From NCBI RefSeq assembly GCF_016583765.1, contig NZ_NRRR01000001.1, forward strand, positions 496,001 to 560,000: 64,000 nucleotides of DNA, read 5' to 3'. Shown piece after piece: positions 1-8,739 of the stretch. The notes below the pieces were generated by a model, which was not told the DNA's origin, did not search any database, and saw only the letters and a program-made list of their open reading frames with translations. Position 1 is the first letter of the stretch, and every line of letters begins with the position of its first letter. The position numbers and the translations under genes are program-made. This stretch comes from Chromatium weissei. GTDB lineage: Bacteria > Pseudomonadota > Gammaproteobacteria > Chromatiales > Chromatiaceae.

Positions 1-1
1 G

Positions 2-2296
2 GAAGGTTATCGCGCCACGCCGGAATTGGAGACCGCTGATCGGCATTGGCTGCTGAAACTGCTGACGGCTGCCGAGGGATTCGAGACTTATCTGCATCAG
101 CGATTTGTCGGACAAAAACGCTTTTCGTTGGAAGGTGGCGAGGCACTGATTCCGCTGCTCGACGAGCTGATTCAACGCGCTGGACGCAAAGGTCAACAGG
201 AAATCGTCATCGGCATGGCGCATCGCGGACGGCTCAACGTACTCACCAACATTTTCGGTAAACCGCCCACCGACATTTTTGATGAATTTGAAGGGCGCGT
301 TCACGCCGATTGCCGCGTGTTGGCGGGCGATGTGAAATATCACATGGGTTTTGCCACTGACATCGACACGCCCGGCGGCGCGGTGCATTTGGTGCTCGGC
401 TTCAATCCCTCACATTTAGAAATCATCAACTCCGTGGTTGAAGGCTCGGTGCGAGCGCGGCAGCGGCGACGTGGTGATCGCACTGGCGATCAGGTGTTGC
501 CGGTCTTGATTCACGGTGATGCGGCCTTTGCTGGGCAGGGCGTGGTGATGGAAACGCTGCAACTGTCACAAACGCGCAGTTACGGCACGGGCGGCACGGT
601 GCACATCATCATCAACAATCAAATTGGCTTCACCACCAGCCACCCGCTCGATGCGCGTTCCAGTGCCTATTGCAGCGATGTCGGCAAATTGGTTGCCGCG
701 CCCGTGTTTCACGTCAACGGCGATGATCCCGAAGCGGTGATTTTCGTCACGCGCATGGCCTTGGATTTTCGCAATCAATTTCATAAAGACGTGATTATTG
801 ATTTGGTGTGTTATCGCCGCCTCGGTCACAACGAAGCCGATGAACCCGCCGTCACTCAGCCGCTGATGTATCAAAAAATTCGCAATCATCCGACTCCGCG
901 CACCGTGTACGCCGAGCGTCTCATCGCTGCCGAATTGATTGAACGGAGTGCGGTTGATGCGCTGCTCACCGACTACCGCACCGCCATCGCACAGGGCGTG
1001 GTGATTGCGCGTCCGGTGCTGTGTGGACTGAAAAATCAGCCTTATCGCGTTGATTGGAGTTTTTGCCGAGGAATGCCGTGGAATCAGCACACGGAGACTG
1101 GCGTTTCGCTCGCCAAACTGCACGAACTGACCGAGATGATGCTGCGTTTGCCGGAGAATTTCGCGCTGCATCCGCGAGTGGCGGCGCTGTGGGAAGAGCG
1201 GCGGCGCATGGGACTCGGCGATCAACTGTTGAATTGGGGCATGGCGGAAAATCTCGCCTACGCCAGTTTATTGGACTGCGGAATTGCGGTGCGGCTGTCG
1301 GGACAAGACACTGGTCGCGGCACATTTTCCCATCGCCACGCCAAAATTCACGATCAAAACAACGGCGTTTCTTATACACCACTGCAACATTTACACGACC
1401 AGCAAGGCGCGTTCATCGCCATTGATTCGATTTTGTCGGAAGAAGCCGTGCTCGGTTATGAATACGGTTTTGCGAGTGCCGAACCGAATGCACTCACGCT
1501 GTGGGAAGCGCAATTTGGCGATTTTGCCAATGGAGCGCAGGTGGTGATTGACCAATTCATCACCTCTGGCGGCATCAAATGGGGTTTGGATTGTGGACTG
1601 GTGATGCTGTTGCCACACGGTTTGGAAGGGCAGGGCGCGGAGCATTCTTCGGCACGGTTAGAGCGATTTTTACAACTGTGTGCTGATCACAACATTCAGG
1701 TGTGTGTTCCCACCACACCCGCGCAGATGTTTCATCTGCTGCGCCGTCAAATGTTGCGCAATTACCGCAAACCCTTGATCGTGATGACACCCAAAAGTCT
1801 GCTGCGCCATCGGCTGGCGGTGTCGACGCTTGATGAATTGGTCAACGGTCAATTTCAAACGGTTATTCCAGAAGTTGATGCGCTCGACTCCGCTGAAATT
1901 GAGCGGCTGATTTTCTGTTGCGGCAAGGTGTATTTCGATTTGCTGGAGGCGCGGCGAGCGCGTGGATTGACCAATGTTGCCCTTGTGCGTATTGAGCAAC
2001 TGTATCCATTTCCCAAAGAGGCGTTTGCGGCAGCGATTGCGCAATATCCGACCACCGAGCAAATCATCTGGTGTCAAGAAGAAGCGCAAAATCAAGGCGC
2101 TTGGGATCAGATCAAGCATCGCTTTCATCATCTGATGCAAGCAGGAAAACGTCCGTATTACGTCGGTCGTCCAGCATCGGCTGCGCCAGCGGTGGGACAT
2201 CGCGCCGTTCATATCGAGCAGCATGAGCGATTGTTGGATGAAGCCTTGACTGGTCACTTTAATCTCAATATGAATCAAAGGATTCCACCACAATGA
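2..2296 (+). CDS. sucA: 2-oxoglutarate dehydrogenase E1 component (5'-truncated by window edge)
   Basis: Thiamine-diphosphate-dependent E1 subunit of the 2-oxoglutarate dehydrogenase complex (TCA cycle): decarboxylates 2-oxoglutarate and passes the succinyl group to the lipoyl arm of SucB. The reading frame is open from base 2, so the gene starts before the window; about 765 residues are present against roughly 930-950 for the family. Visible family signatures are [26 protein letters not shown] followed by NNQIGFTTS (cofactor-binding half), the [21 protein letters not shown] transketolase-like stretch (given here as [18 protein letters not shown]), and the C-terminal [12 protein letters not shown]. 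The stop overlaps the sucB start (ATGA), indicating translational coupling. The truncation is only the window boundary, not a lesion. Confidence 0.97.
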   Translation, partial: EGYRATPELETADRHWLLKLLTAAEGFETYLHQRFVGQKRFSLEGGEALIPLLDELIQRAGRKGQQEIVIGMAHRGRLNVLTNIFGKPPTDIFDEFEGRVHADCRVLAGDVKYHMGFATDIDTPGGAVHLVLGFNPSHLEIINSVVEGSVRARQRRRGDRTGDQVLPVLIHGDAAFAGQGVVMETLQLSQTRSYGTGGTVHIIINNQIGFTTSHPLDARSSAYCSDVGKLVAAPVFHVNGDDPEAVIFVTRMALDFRNQFHKDVIIDLVCYRRLGHNEADEPAVTQPLMYQKIRNHPTPRTVYAERLIAAELIERSAVDALLTDYRTAIAQGVVIARPVLCGLKNQPYRVDWSFCRGMPWNQHTETGVSLAKLHELTEMMLRLPENFALHPRVAALWEERRRMGLGDQLLNWGMAENLAYASLLDCGIAVRLSGQDTGRGTFSHRHAKIHDQNNGVSYTPLQHLHDQQGAFIAIDSILSEEAVLGYEYGFASAEPNALTLWEAQFGDFANGAQVVIDQFITSGGIKWGLDCGLVMLLPHGLEGQGAEHSSARLERFLQLCADHNIQVCVPTTPAQMFHLLRRQMLRNYRKPLIVMTPKSLLRHRLAVSTLDELVNGQFQTVIPEVDALDSAEIERLIFCCGKVYFDLLEARRARGLTNVALVRIEQLYPFPKEAFAAAIAQYPTTEQIIWCQEEAQNQGAWDQIKHRFHHLMQAGKRPYYVGRPASAAPAVGHRAVHIEQHERLLDEALTGHFNLNMNQRIPPQ

Positions 2297-3507
2297 GCCA
2301 TGATGTTCGCGTTCCCGTTCTTCCCGAATCGGTCGCTGATGCCTCCGTTGCCGCTTGGCACAAACAGCCCGGCGATGCGGTGCGCGAAGGGGAAAATCTC
2401 ATTGATTTAGAAACAGATAAGGTTGTGTTGGAAGTGCCAGCGCCTGCGGCGGGCATTTTGGGTGCGCATCAGGTTCAGGTTGGTGATGTGGTGCGAGAGA
2501 ACGCGTTGCTGGCGCGAATTGAAGTGAGTGATCAATCTTCCCGCCCCCCTTTGCCAAAGGAGAATGAAACAACTGAATTGAGGGAATTTGAAATTCCCAT
2601 CGCGCCCGCTGCGCGTCGCCTGCTCAAGGAAATGAACCTTGATCCGCAGCAGATTCACGGCAGCGGCAAAGATGGGCGCATTCACAAAGCGGATGTCGTC
2701 GCATGGCTCGATCAACGCGAAAAAGCCGCGCCGGAACACGATCCCGATGCGCTGACCTTAACCGCTGAAACGCCCGTCAGTGCGCTCGGTCTCAGCGGTG
2801 ATGCTGGTCGTCCAGAACAGCGTGTACCGATGACTCGGCTGCGGGCGCGCATTGCTGAGCGATTAATTCAGGCACAACACAACGCCGCGCTATTAACCAC
2901 ATTTAATGAAGTTAATTTGCGAGCAGTAATGGCGCTGCGCGATCAATACAAAATACTCTTTGAAAAACGGCATGGCGTCCGTTTAGGTTTTATGTCGTTT
3001 TTCGTGCAAGCAGTGGTCGAAGCATTGCAACGTTTTCCGGTATTGAATGCGACGCTTGACGGCGATGATATTGTCTATCACGGTTATTTCGATATTGGTA
3101 TTGCCGTGAGTTCACCGCGTGGTTTGGTTGTACCCATTTTGCGCAATTGCGATCAATTGAGCATGGCGGATATTGAACACGGTATTGCGCAATTCGGACA
3201 GAAAGCCAAAGACGGTACATTGAGTTTTGAAGAATTGAATGGCGGCACGTTTTCAATTACGAATGGCGGCGTATTCGGTTCATTGCTGTCAACGCCAATT
3301 CTTAATCCGCCACAGAGTGCGATTCTCGGAATGCACAAAATTCAAGAGCGCCCCATTGTTGAAAATGGACAAATTGTCATTGCGCCGATGATGTATCTCG
3401 CGTTGACTTACGATCATCGCATTATTGATGGACGTGATGCCGTGCAGTTTTTAGTGGCAATTAAAGACACACTCGAAGACCCAGCGCGGTTGTTATTGCG
3501 CGTCTAA
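2293..3507 (+). CDS. sucB: Dihydrolipoyllysine succinyltransferase (E2 of 2-oxoglutarate dehydrogenase)
   Basis: E2 core of the complex: transfers succinyl from the E1-charged lipoyl group to CoA. 404 residues, the usual length. Domains in order: one lipoyl domain (1-76, lipoylated K43 in ETDKVVLEV), a short linker, the E3/E1-binding domain (about 101-140, [13 protein letters not shown]...[11 protein letters not shown]), and the catalytic acyltransferase domain (about 175-404) with the C-terminal HxxxDG active site [10 protein letters not shown] (H375, D379). Start overlaps the sucA stop by 4 bases. Unusual: the linker at residues 82-91 ([10 protein letters not shown]) is encoded by a CCCCCC-TTTGCCAAAGG motif that belongs to a dispersed repeat family seen elsewhere in the window. 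No lpd gene follows; E3 must be elsewhere. Confidence 0.97.
   Translation: MSHDVRVPVLPESVADASVAAWHKQPGDAVREGENLIDLETDKVVLEVPAPAAGILGAHQVQVGDVVRENALLARIEVSDQSSRPPLPKENETTELREFEIPIAPAARRLLKEMNLDPQQIHGSGKDGRIHKADVVAWLDQREKAAPEHDPDALTLTAETPVSALGLSGDAGRPEQRVPMTRLRARIAERLIQAQHNAALLTTFNEVNLRAVMALRDQYKILFEKRHGVRLGFMSFFVQAVVEALQRFPVLNATLDGDDIVYHGYFDIGIAVSSPRGLVVPILRNCDQLSMADIEHGIAQFGQKAKDGTLSFEELNGGTFSITNGGVFGSLLSTPILNPPQSAILGMHKIQERPIVENGQIVIAPMMYLALTYDHRIIDGRDAVQFLVAIKDTLEDPARLLLRV
2541..2564 (+). repeat. Dispersed repeat family 2, copy inside sucB linker
   Basis: The C-run, TTTGCCAAAGGAG core is a small inverted repeat (CCTTTG/CAAAGG) encoding PPLPKE in the flexible lipoyl/binding-domain linker. 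Related copies are in epmB (45683-45708, peptide PPFSKEG) and in the ispG leader (14327-14348). Relationship is judged by eye from the shared CCCCCTTT...AAAGG core. Confidence 0.5.
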
Positions 3508-3527
3508 TTGATCAATCCCTGTTAACC

Positions 3528-4109
3528 ATGAATAAAATGCAAATGCGCTATTTCTCATTGCACCATTTGCGCCGTGCGGTGCGCGTATTGCGACACGGCG
3601 GTGTAGTGGCTTATCCAACTGAAGCGGTTTATGGACTCGGTTGTGATCCTTGGAATGCGCTTGCGGTGGCTCGTGTATTGGAAATGAAGCAGCGTGATTC
3701 CGCCAAAGGTTTAATTGTGATTGCGGCTGAAATTGCGCAGTTATTACCATTTATCGGCGCGCTGCCGACCGAGCGGCAATTGGAAATTGTGGCGAGTTGG
3801 CCTGGTGCGAATACGTGGTTAATACCGGCGTTATCGACCACGCCGCGCTGGTTGACGGGACAGTTTGACACGCTGGCGGTGCGCGTCACGGCGCATCCAG
3901 TGGCTGCGGCGCTGTGTCGCAGTTATGGCGGAGCGATTGTGTCCACCAGCGCCAATCGTGCGGCGCGTCGCCCAGCGCGAACGGCGTTGCAATTGCGTCG
4001 CGCTTTGACGTTGCAGCCCGATTGTTGTTTGGTTGGAGCCTGCGGTGAGCGCCGTCAACCTTCGATAATCCGCGATGCGCAGACTGGACGCGTGGTGCGC
4101 GCTGGCTGA
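3528..4109 (+). CDS. tsaC: Threonylcarbamoyl-AMP synthase, Sua5/YrdC family
   Basis: Makes L-threonylcarbamoyl-AMP from threonine, bicarbonate and ATP, the first step of t6A37 tRNA modification in the cytosol. 193 residues, single YrdC domain without the Sua5 C-terminal extension, as in enterobacterial TsaC. Signatures: GGVVAYPTEAVYGLGCDP near the N-terminus, KQRDSAKGLIVIA (substrate loop), WPGANTWLIPA and VSTSANRAA. Several in-frame ATGs (3528, 3537, 3543) make the exact start uncertain; the first is used. It follows sucB by 20 bases and may be co-transcribed with it. Confidence 0.93.
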   Translation: MNKMQMRYFSLHHLRRAVRVLRHGGVVAYPTEAVYGLGCDPWNALAVARVLEMKQRDSAKGLIVIAAEIAQLLPFIGALPTERQLEIVASWPGANTWLIPALSTTPRWLTGQFDTLAVRVTAHPVAAALCRSYGGAIVSTSANRAARRPARTALQLRRALTLQPDCCLVGACGERRQPSIIRDAQTGRVVRAG

Positions 4110-4196
4110 ATTAGAGTAGGACGAGTGGCGGGTGTAACGGGCTATACTGTTTCACCCAATAAAAAACAGACGTGCTTTCAAAACAACGAGGACATC

Positions 4197-5210
4197 ATGC
4201 ACAACGGTACAAGCATTACGCAGTTCATTATTGAAGAACAACGTCATATGACCGGAGCGACGGGTGACTTCACTTCATTACTCAATGACGTGGTCACGGC
4301 CTGCAAAGTCATCAGCAATTTGGTGAATCACGGCGCATTGGTGGGCGTACTCGGCAGTGCGGGCAGTGAAAATGTGCAGGGTGAAACGCAGAAGAAAATG
4401 GACATTCTGTCGAATGATGTGTTTCTGAAATCGAATGAATGGGCTGGGCATTTAGCGGCAATGGCATCGGAAGAAATGGATGACATCTATCCAATTCCGG
4501 CGAAATATCCGCGTGGCAAATATCTATTGACGTTTGATCCACTTGACGGCTCGTCAAATATGGATGTTAACGTTTCTGTGGGTACGATCTTTTCGATTCT
4601 GCGCTGCCCGGGCGGTGGTGCGGAGGCAACCGAGCGTGATTTTCTGCAAGCCGGAACGCAGCAGGTCGCTGCTGGTTATGCGCTTTACGGCCCTTCAACC
4701 ATGATGGTGTTGACCACCGGCAATGGCGTGAATGGTTTCACGCTGGATCAAAACATCGGCGAGTTCATTTTGACGCACCCGAATATGACGATTCCAGCGG
4801 ATACCCGCGAATTTGCGATCAATGCGTCGAATATGCGGTTTTGGGAGCCACCGATTCAGCGTTATGTGCAGGAATGTTTGGACGGTAAAGACGGTGCGCG
4901 TGACAGTGATTTCAACATGCGCTGGATTGCGTCGATGGTCGCCGAGGTGCATCGCATTTTGACTCGCGGCGGCATCTTCATGTATCCGATTGATTCCAAA
5001 ATGAAAGAAAAGGGATTAACGGGTAAATTGCGGCTGCTGTACGAAGCCAATCCGATGTCATTCATCGTCGAACAGGCTGGCGGCAGTTCCATTACCGGCA
5101 CGGAGCGCATTTTGGAGCTGCAACCGGAATCGCTGCATCAGCGCGTACCGGTAATTCTCGGCTCTCGCAATGAAGTTGAGCGCGTTCTCAGCTATCACCA
5201 ACAAGGCTGA
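4197..5210 (+). CDS. fbp: Fructose-1,6-bisphosphatase, class I
   Basis: Hydrolyses fructose-1,6-bisphosphate to fructose-6-phosphate (gluconeogenesis, also the Calvin cycle). 337 residues, matching class I enzymes of about 332. Signatures are [21 protein letters not shown] (metal site; here [13 protein letters not shown]) and the C-terminal [21 protein letters not shown]. An open frame extends to a GTG at 4125, but the ATG at 4197 is preceded by CGAGGA at good spacing and gives the family N-terminus, so it is preferred. A TATACT box at 4143-4148 upstream could be a -10 element but no matching -35 was found. Confidence 0.96.
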   Translation: MHNGTSITQFIIEEQRHMTGATGDFTSLLNDVVTACKVISNLVNHGALVGVLGSAGSENVQGETQKKMDILSNDVFLKSNEWAGHLAAMASEEMDDIYPIPAKYPRGKYLLTFDPLDGSSNMDVNVSVGTIFSILRCPGGGAEATERDFLQAGTQQVAAGYALYGPSTMMVLTTGNGVNGFTLDQNIGEFILTHPNMTIPADTREFAINASNMRFWEPPIQRYVQECLDGKDGARDSDFNMRWIASMVAEVHRILTRGGIFMYPIDSKMKEKGLTGKLRLLYEANPMSFIVEQAGGSSITGTERILELQPESLHQRVPVILGSRNEVERVLSYHQQG

Positions 5211-5298
5211 TTCAACGCACGCTGGCGCTGCTTCGCACCGAAAAAGGAAGCAGCAACGCCTGAAAAGTGAAACATCAATGCGCAACGTAGTTGAAAAA

Positions 5299-5374
5299 AG
5301 TTATCAGTTGTTCGTTCTCAGTTGTCAGAAAAGCGCGGTTGTTATCAACAACTGACAACTGAAAACCGATAACT
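5299..5374. repeat. Dispersed inverted-repeat element (family 1), 76 bp
   Basis: The left arm AGTTATCAGTTG...CAGTTGTCAG (5299-5328) is an imperfect inverted copy of the right arm CTGACAACTGAAAACCGATAACT (5352-5374, shown as its ends CTGACAACTG and CGATAACT). No open frame is associated. It fills most of the fbp / response-regulator gap. Same AGTTATC/AGTTGTC building blocks occur at 9163, 47391, 51199, 53273, 53929 and 61393. Confidence 0.75.
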
Positions 5375-5417
5375 CAATCAATCGTTTATCTTTTCAACTG
5401 CGTCACTTCCAACATCT

Positions 5418-6227
5418 ATGAGCAAACAAAAGCAGTTTACGGTTGCCCTGTGTGGCTTTCCTGAAAATGAAGAAAAGAGCTTGATTCGCACTTTTCAGTT
5501 ATCCGCAGTTAGACCGCAGCACTACGTTTTCTGGTCGCAAAATAGCCAACCGCCCGATATTTGCATTCTCAATGAAGACCTTGCGCCGGGTGTGCCGTGC
5601 TGGCGCGAATTGCGCCGCAGTTTTTTCGGAGCCAATTTTCCAGTGGTGCGCGTGGGAAGCTCGGATGCACCAGCCGCATTTGCCAGCGACGTGGTCAGTG
5701 TCTGTTTCAAACGTCCGCTGCTCGCCAGCCGCATTTTGAAAACGCTCGATCTGTTGGTTTCGGATGTGTATCACTTCGCACCGGAGCTGGCGATTCGTGA
5801 TGATCCCTCCGCGCAGGTCATGGCGAATTACGGAAAAGCACCGCCCGCACCTGCTGCCGCACCTTCCGCCAAACGCATTTTAGTCGTCGATGACAGCGAA
5901 TCCGTACGCACGATGATGGAAGTGCGACTGACAAAAGCGGGTCATGTCGTTGATTTTGCAGTCACCGGAGAAGAGGCACTGACCCGAGTACACGAGCGGG
6001 TTTATCAGTTGATTTTTCTGGATGTCATGTTGCCGGGAATCAACGGTTATGAAGTCTGTCGCATTCTCAAACGTAAGTTGCGCGTACAAGCGCCGGTGGT
6101 GTTGCTGACCGGCAAAACTTCACGTTTCGATAAATTGCGCGGCACCTTTGCTTCTGCTGATGTTTATCTCACCAAACCGCTCTCAATTGAGCATCTGAAC
6201 ACCACGTTGAAACGTTTTCTCAGTTAA
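5418..6227 (+). CDS. Response regulator with N-terminal pseudo-receiver and C-terminal receiver (PilG position)
   Basis: 269 residues, first gene of the Pil-Chp-like operon. Residues 151-269 form a complete receiver domain: acidic pair D158/D159 (VVDDSES), phosphoacceptor D202 (FLDVMLPG), T231 and K253 (LTKPLS). Residues 1-120 look like a degenerate receiver (alternating hydrophobic strands, a KRP at 98-100 and an amphipathic last helix) lacking the aspartate pocket, joined by an Ala/Pro linker (141-150). The position at the head of the operon is that of PilG, the output regulator for pilus extension, but PilG is a single receiver of about 135 residues, so the symbol is not assigned. No clear ribosome-binding site precedes the ATG; a repeat element ends 43 bases upstream. 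Confidence 0.85.
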   Translation: MSKQKQFTVALCGFPENEEKSLIRTFQLSAVRPQHYVFWSQNSQPPDICILNEDLAPGVPCWRELRRSFFGANFPVVRVGSSDAPAAFASDVVSVCFKRPLLASRILKTLDLLVSDVYHFAPELAIRDDPSAQVMANYGKAPPAPAAAPSAKRILVVDDSESVRTMMEVRLTKAGHVVDFAVTGEEALTRVHERVYQLIFLDVMLPGINGYEVCRILKRKLRVQAPVVLLTGKTSRFDKLRGTFASADVYLTKPLSIEHLNTTLKRFLS

Positions 6228-6296
6228 GTTCCGTGTGACTTCATCAATAAAAATAACATTTTCAATTAGTCACACCAAAAATGCGCGAGGATCAAA

Positions 6297-6671
6297 ATGG
6301 CAAAATTACTGATAGTTGATGACTCTGCAACGGAGCGCGATCACCTGCGTGAAGTGCTCATGCGCGCTGGTCACAGCGTGGCAACGGCAGTTTCCGGGCG
6401 CGAAGTCGTGGCAGTGGCGCAAACCGAACGCCCGGATTTGATTTTTATGGACATCGTGATGGAGGACATCGACGGTTTTCATGCCACGCGGGCACTGCGC
6501 GAAGACCCCAGCACCGAGCGCATTCCGGTCGTGGTGGTCAGCAGTAAAAATCAGAAGGCCGACAAGATGTGGGCGCAATTGCAGGGCGCAAAAGGCTATG
6601 TCGTCAAACCCTACGCCGATGCCGATATTCTCAAATACATCAATCAGTTAGTTGATGGAAAAGCTGCGTGA
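6297..6671 (+). CDS. pilH: Single-domain response regulator, PilH-like
   Basis: 124-residue stand-alone CheY-like receiver: acidic pair D8/D9 (IVDDSATERD), phosphoacceptor D52 (FMDIVMEDIDG), S82/S83 and K104 (VVKPYAD). In type IV pilus chemosensory systems PilH acts with PilG as a phosphate sink or retraction regulator; here the assignment rests on size, the MAKLLIVDDS N-terminus and the downstream pilI-pilJ-chpA order. GAGGATC lies just ahead of the ATG. It is 69 bases after the first regulator, and its stop overlaps the next start (TGATG). Confidence 0.88.
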   Translation: MAKLLIVDDSATERDHLREVLMRAGHSVATAVSGREVVAVAQTERPDLIFMDIVMEDIDGFHATRALREDPSTERIPVVVVSSKNQKADKMWAQLQGAKGYVVKPYADADILKYINQLVDGKAA

Positions 6672-7174
6672 TGAACGACATCGCCGCGCCAGCAGAAGAA
6701 CCACCAGTCGGCACATTCCGTCACGCCTTTCGCATCGGACACCACTGGTTTTTGCTGCCGAATGGAATGCCCGCCGAGGTGTATCCACCGCTGCCCTGCA
6801 CTCGGCTGCCGTTTACGCACCGCTGGTGTTTAGGTTTGGCGAGTTTTCGTGGTGATCTCGCCGCAGTTTATGATTTAGCGCCCCTGCTCGATTCATCGCA
6901 GCAAACCACTTCGCACCGTTATCTGCTCGTACTCGGTCGTCGTGAAGCCAGCGCCGCGCTGAGTATTGATGAAATCACTGGCATCACCGTGCCGCCAGAA
7001 ACACCGAGCGATTCACTGCCACCCGTATTCGAATCGTTATCAACCTTGGCGTGTTTTGGTGTGACGGTTGATGGAGTGAATTACATTGAACTTGATTGTG
7101 ATGATTTACTCAGGCTGCTGGCAACGCAAGCGAGCTTGATTGAAACTGATCTTTTTGCAGCGGAGAACGTTTAA
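6671..7174 (+). CDS. pilI: CheW-domain adaptor, PilI-like
   Basis: About 167 residues. CheW-like adaptor expected to bridge the transducer and the ChpA-type kinase in the polar chemosensory array. CheW features are the FRHAFRIGHHWFLLP entry strand, the FRGDLAAVYDLAPLL segment equivalent to the NLRGxxIPVxDL signature, and ALSIDEITGI. A GTG at 6668 is in frame but the ATG at 6671 makes a 1-base TGATG overlap with pilH and is preferred. Stop overlaps the pilJ-like start as TAATG, so the two are probably translationally coupled. Confidence 0.88.
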   Translation: MNDIAAPAEEPPVGTFRHAFRIGHHWFLLPNGMPAEVYPPLPCTRLPFTHRWCLGLASFRGDLAAVYDLAPLLDSSQQTTSHRYLLVLGRREASAALSIDEITGITVPPETPSDSLPPVFESLSTLACFGVTVDGVNYIELDCDDLLRLLATQASLIETDLFAAENV

Positions 7175-8727
7175 TGACACTCAACGATATTTCGATTTCA
7201 GCAAAATTAACGATTGTCACCACCGCACTGGTGTTATTGGTTTTTTTTCTCGTCTCTGGCGCGGTGCTATTAAGCGTCAATGGCTTATATGAAGAACGCG
7301 CTGATCTGTGGCAGCAATTAAATCCAAATCAAAATCAAGAGTTTGTGGCACTGCTCGAACAAAATTCACTTGAAAAAACCACCATTTATTTAAATCAACA
7401 AATTGATTCCGTCGTCGCCGCAAATGCGCATCAACGTCAAGTCGCAATGGCACTGTTAATCGGCGTATTGTTATTAAGCGCATTACTGACCGGTTTGGTG
7501 TTTTACATTTCCATTGTGCGCTTGGCAAAACGCTTTATTTTGCATCCCGCCGAGCGTATTCGAGATGGTCTCAAACGTATTCGCGGCGCGTTAGCGGGAA
7601 TGGAATCGCGTCGTGATTTCTCCGAACGATTGGAGCCGGGCGCGGAGGATGAGCTGGGCAGCACCGTTGTCGCCTTCAATCGCGGTTTGGATTTTTTGGA
7701 ACGTCAAAACGATCAGCTCAACGATTCGATTATCACCATGCTGCAAATCAGCAGCGAAATCAGTCAAGCCCGTGATTTAACACTGAAATTGCCGGTGAAA
7801 GAGGACATCACTGGGCCGTTGAGCGATGCGCTGAATCGCATCACTTCTGAAAGTGCACGCGTGCTGGTGCGGGTGCGCGAAATTGCCGAGCAGGTCGGTC
7901 TGGCGGCGCTGCAAGTGCAGGAGCAGGGGCGGCAAGTGGTGGCAGTGGCGGATGCCGAGCGCATCGAAATTGAACGCGCTGCCAATGATTTAGCGCAAAC
8001 GGTGGAGGCAATCGATGGCATTGCCGAGCTGGCGCAGTTTTGTCGCAATGCCGCTAACAAAGCCATTGCATTCAATGACGAGGCGCTGACTTCGGTGAAG
8101 GGCGCGGTGCAGGGAATGGACAGCATTCGCACGTCAATTCAGGAAACTGGTAAGCGCATCAAACGGTTAGGTGAACGTTCGCAGGAAATCAGCGGCATTG
8201 TGGACATCATCAACAGCTTTTCCGAGCGGACGCACGTGTTGGCGATCAATGCGTCGATGCAAGCGGCGACGGCAGGTGAAGCGGGACGCGGTTTCGCTGT
8301 GGTTGCGCAGGAAGTGCAACGTTTGGCGGACAGTTCGCGTAATGCCACCAGTCAAATCGCCACGCTGATTCGTAACATTCAAGTGGAAACGCAGGACACC
8401 ATTTACACGGTGAATCAGGCGACGGAAGCGGTGAGTCAGGAATCACGGGCGATTGAGGGCGCGGGCGAACGCATGTTGGCAACGCAGCAGACAACGGCGA
8501 ATTTGGTGGAGGCGGTGCGGCAAATTGACGAACGGGCACAAACGCAGGTCGTGGCGAATCAGTCGCTGATGACGCGAGTGAATGCGATGCGCGCCAGCAC
8601 GGTTGAAACGACGGAGCAGATCAATCAGCAGGCGCTGGAAACCAACAGTTTGGTCAGTTATGCCAAGCAACTGCTGGATTCCATTGGGCTATTTCGTTTG
8701 CCAGCGCCAGCGTCCAGTCAGCAATAA
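7174..8727 (+). CDS. pilJ: Methyl-accepting transducer, PilJ-like, with minimal periplasmic region
   Basis: 517 residues. Two membrane helices (about 12-35 and 91-115) enclose only about 55 periplasmic residues, followed by HAMP (about 116-170) and a long cytoplasmic coiled coil. The signalling tip (LAINASMQAATAGEAGRGF then VVAQEVQRLADSS) has the PilJ-type IQA/MQA[14 protein letters not shown] pattern instead of the usual IEAARAGE. Pseudomonas PilJ is about 680 residues with a large periplasmic sensor; that sensor is missing here. This two-helix, small-loop architecture recalls transducers that take their signal from a membrane partner such as a sensory rhodopsin, and a rhodopsin gene ends this operon. 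The partnership is an inference. No pilK methyltransferase follows. Confidence 0.88.
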   Translation: MTLNDISISAKLTIVTTALVLLVFFLVSGAVLLSVNGLYEERADLWQQLNPNQNQEFVALLEQNSLEKTTIYLNQQIDSVVAANAHQRQVAMALLIGVLLLSALLTGLVFYISIVRLAKRFILHPAERIRDGLKRIRGALAGMESRRDFSERLEPGAEDELGSTVVAFNRGLDFLERQNDQLNDSIITMLQISSEISQARDLTLKLPVKEDITGPLSDALNRITSESARVLVRVREIAEQVGLAALQVQEQGRQVVAVADAERIEIERAANDLAQTVEAIDGIAELAQFCRNAANKAIAFNDEALTSVKGAVQGMDSIRTSIQETGKRIKRLGERSQEISGIVDIINSFSERTHVLAINASMQAATAGEAGRGFAVVAQEVQRLADSSRNATSQIATLIRNIQVETQDTIYTVNQATEAVSQESRAIEGAGERMLATQQTTANLVEAVRQIDERAQTQVVANQSLMTRVNAMRASTVETTEQINQQALETNSLVSYAKQLLDSIGLFRLPAPASSQQ

Positions 8728-8739
8728 ACGGGGTAAGTG

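Noticed and set aside
566-1225. Minus-strand ORF inside sucA, and similar long antisense ORFs in chpA, acnA, ileS, purA and pyrG
   Set aside because: Shadow frames of strongly coding genes with no family motifs or ribosome-binding sites.
2-2296. sucA looks truncated at the N-terminus
   Set aside because: The frame is open to the first bases of the window; the missing part is outside, not deleted.
4125-4196. GTG start giving a longer fructose-bisphosphatase
   Set aside because: ATG 4197 has a ribosome-binding site and matches the family length; the extension ([14 protein letters not shown]) is not family-like.
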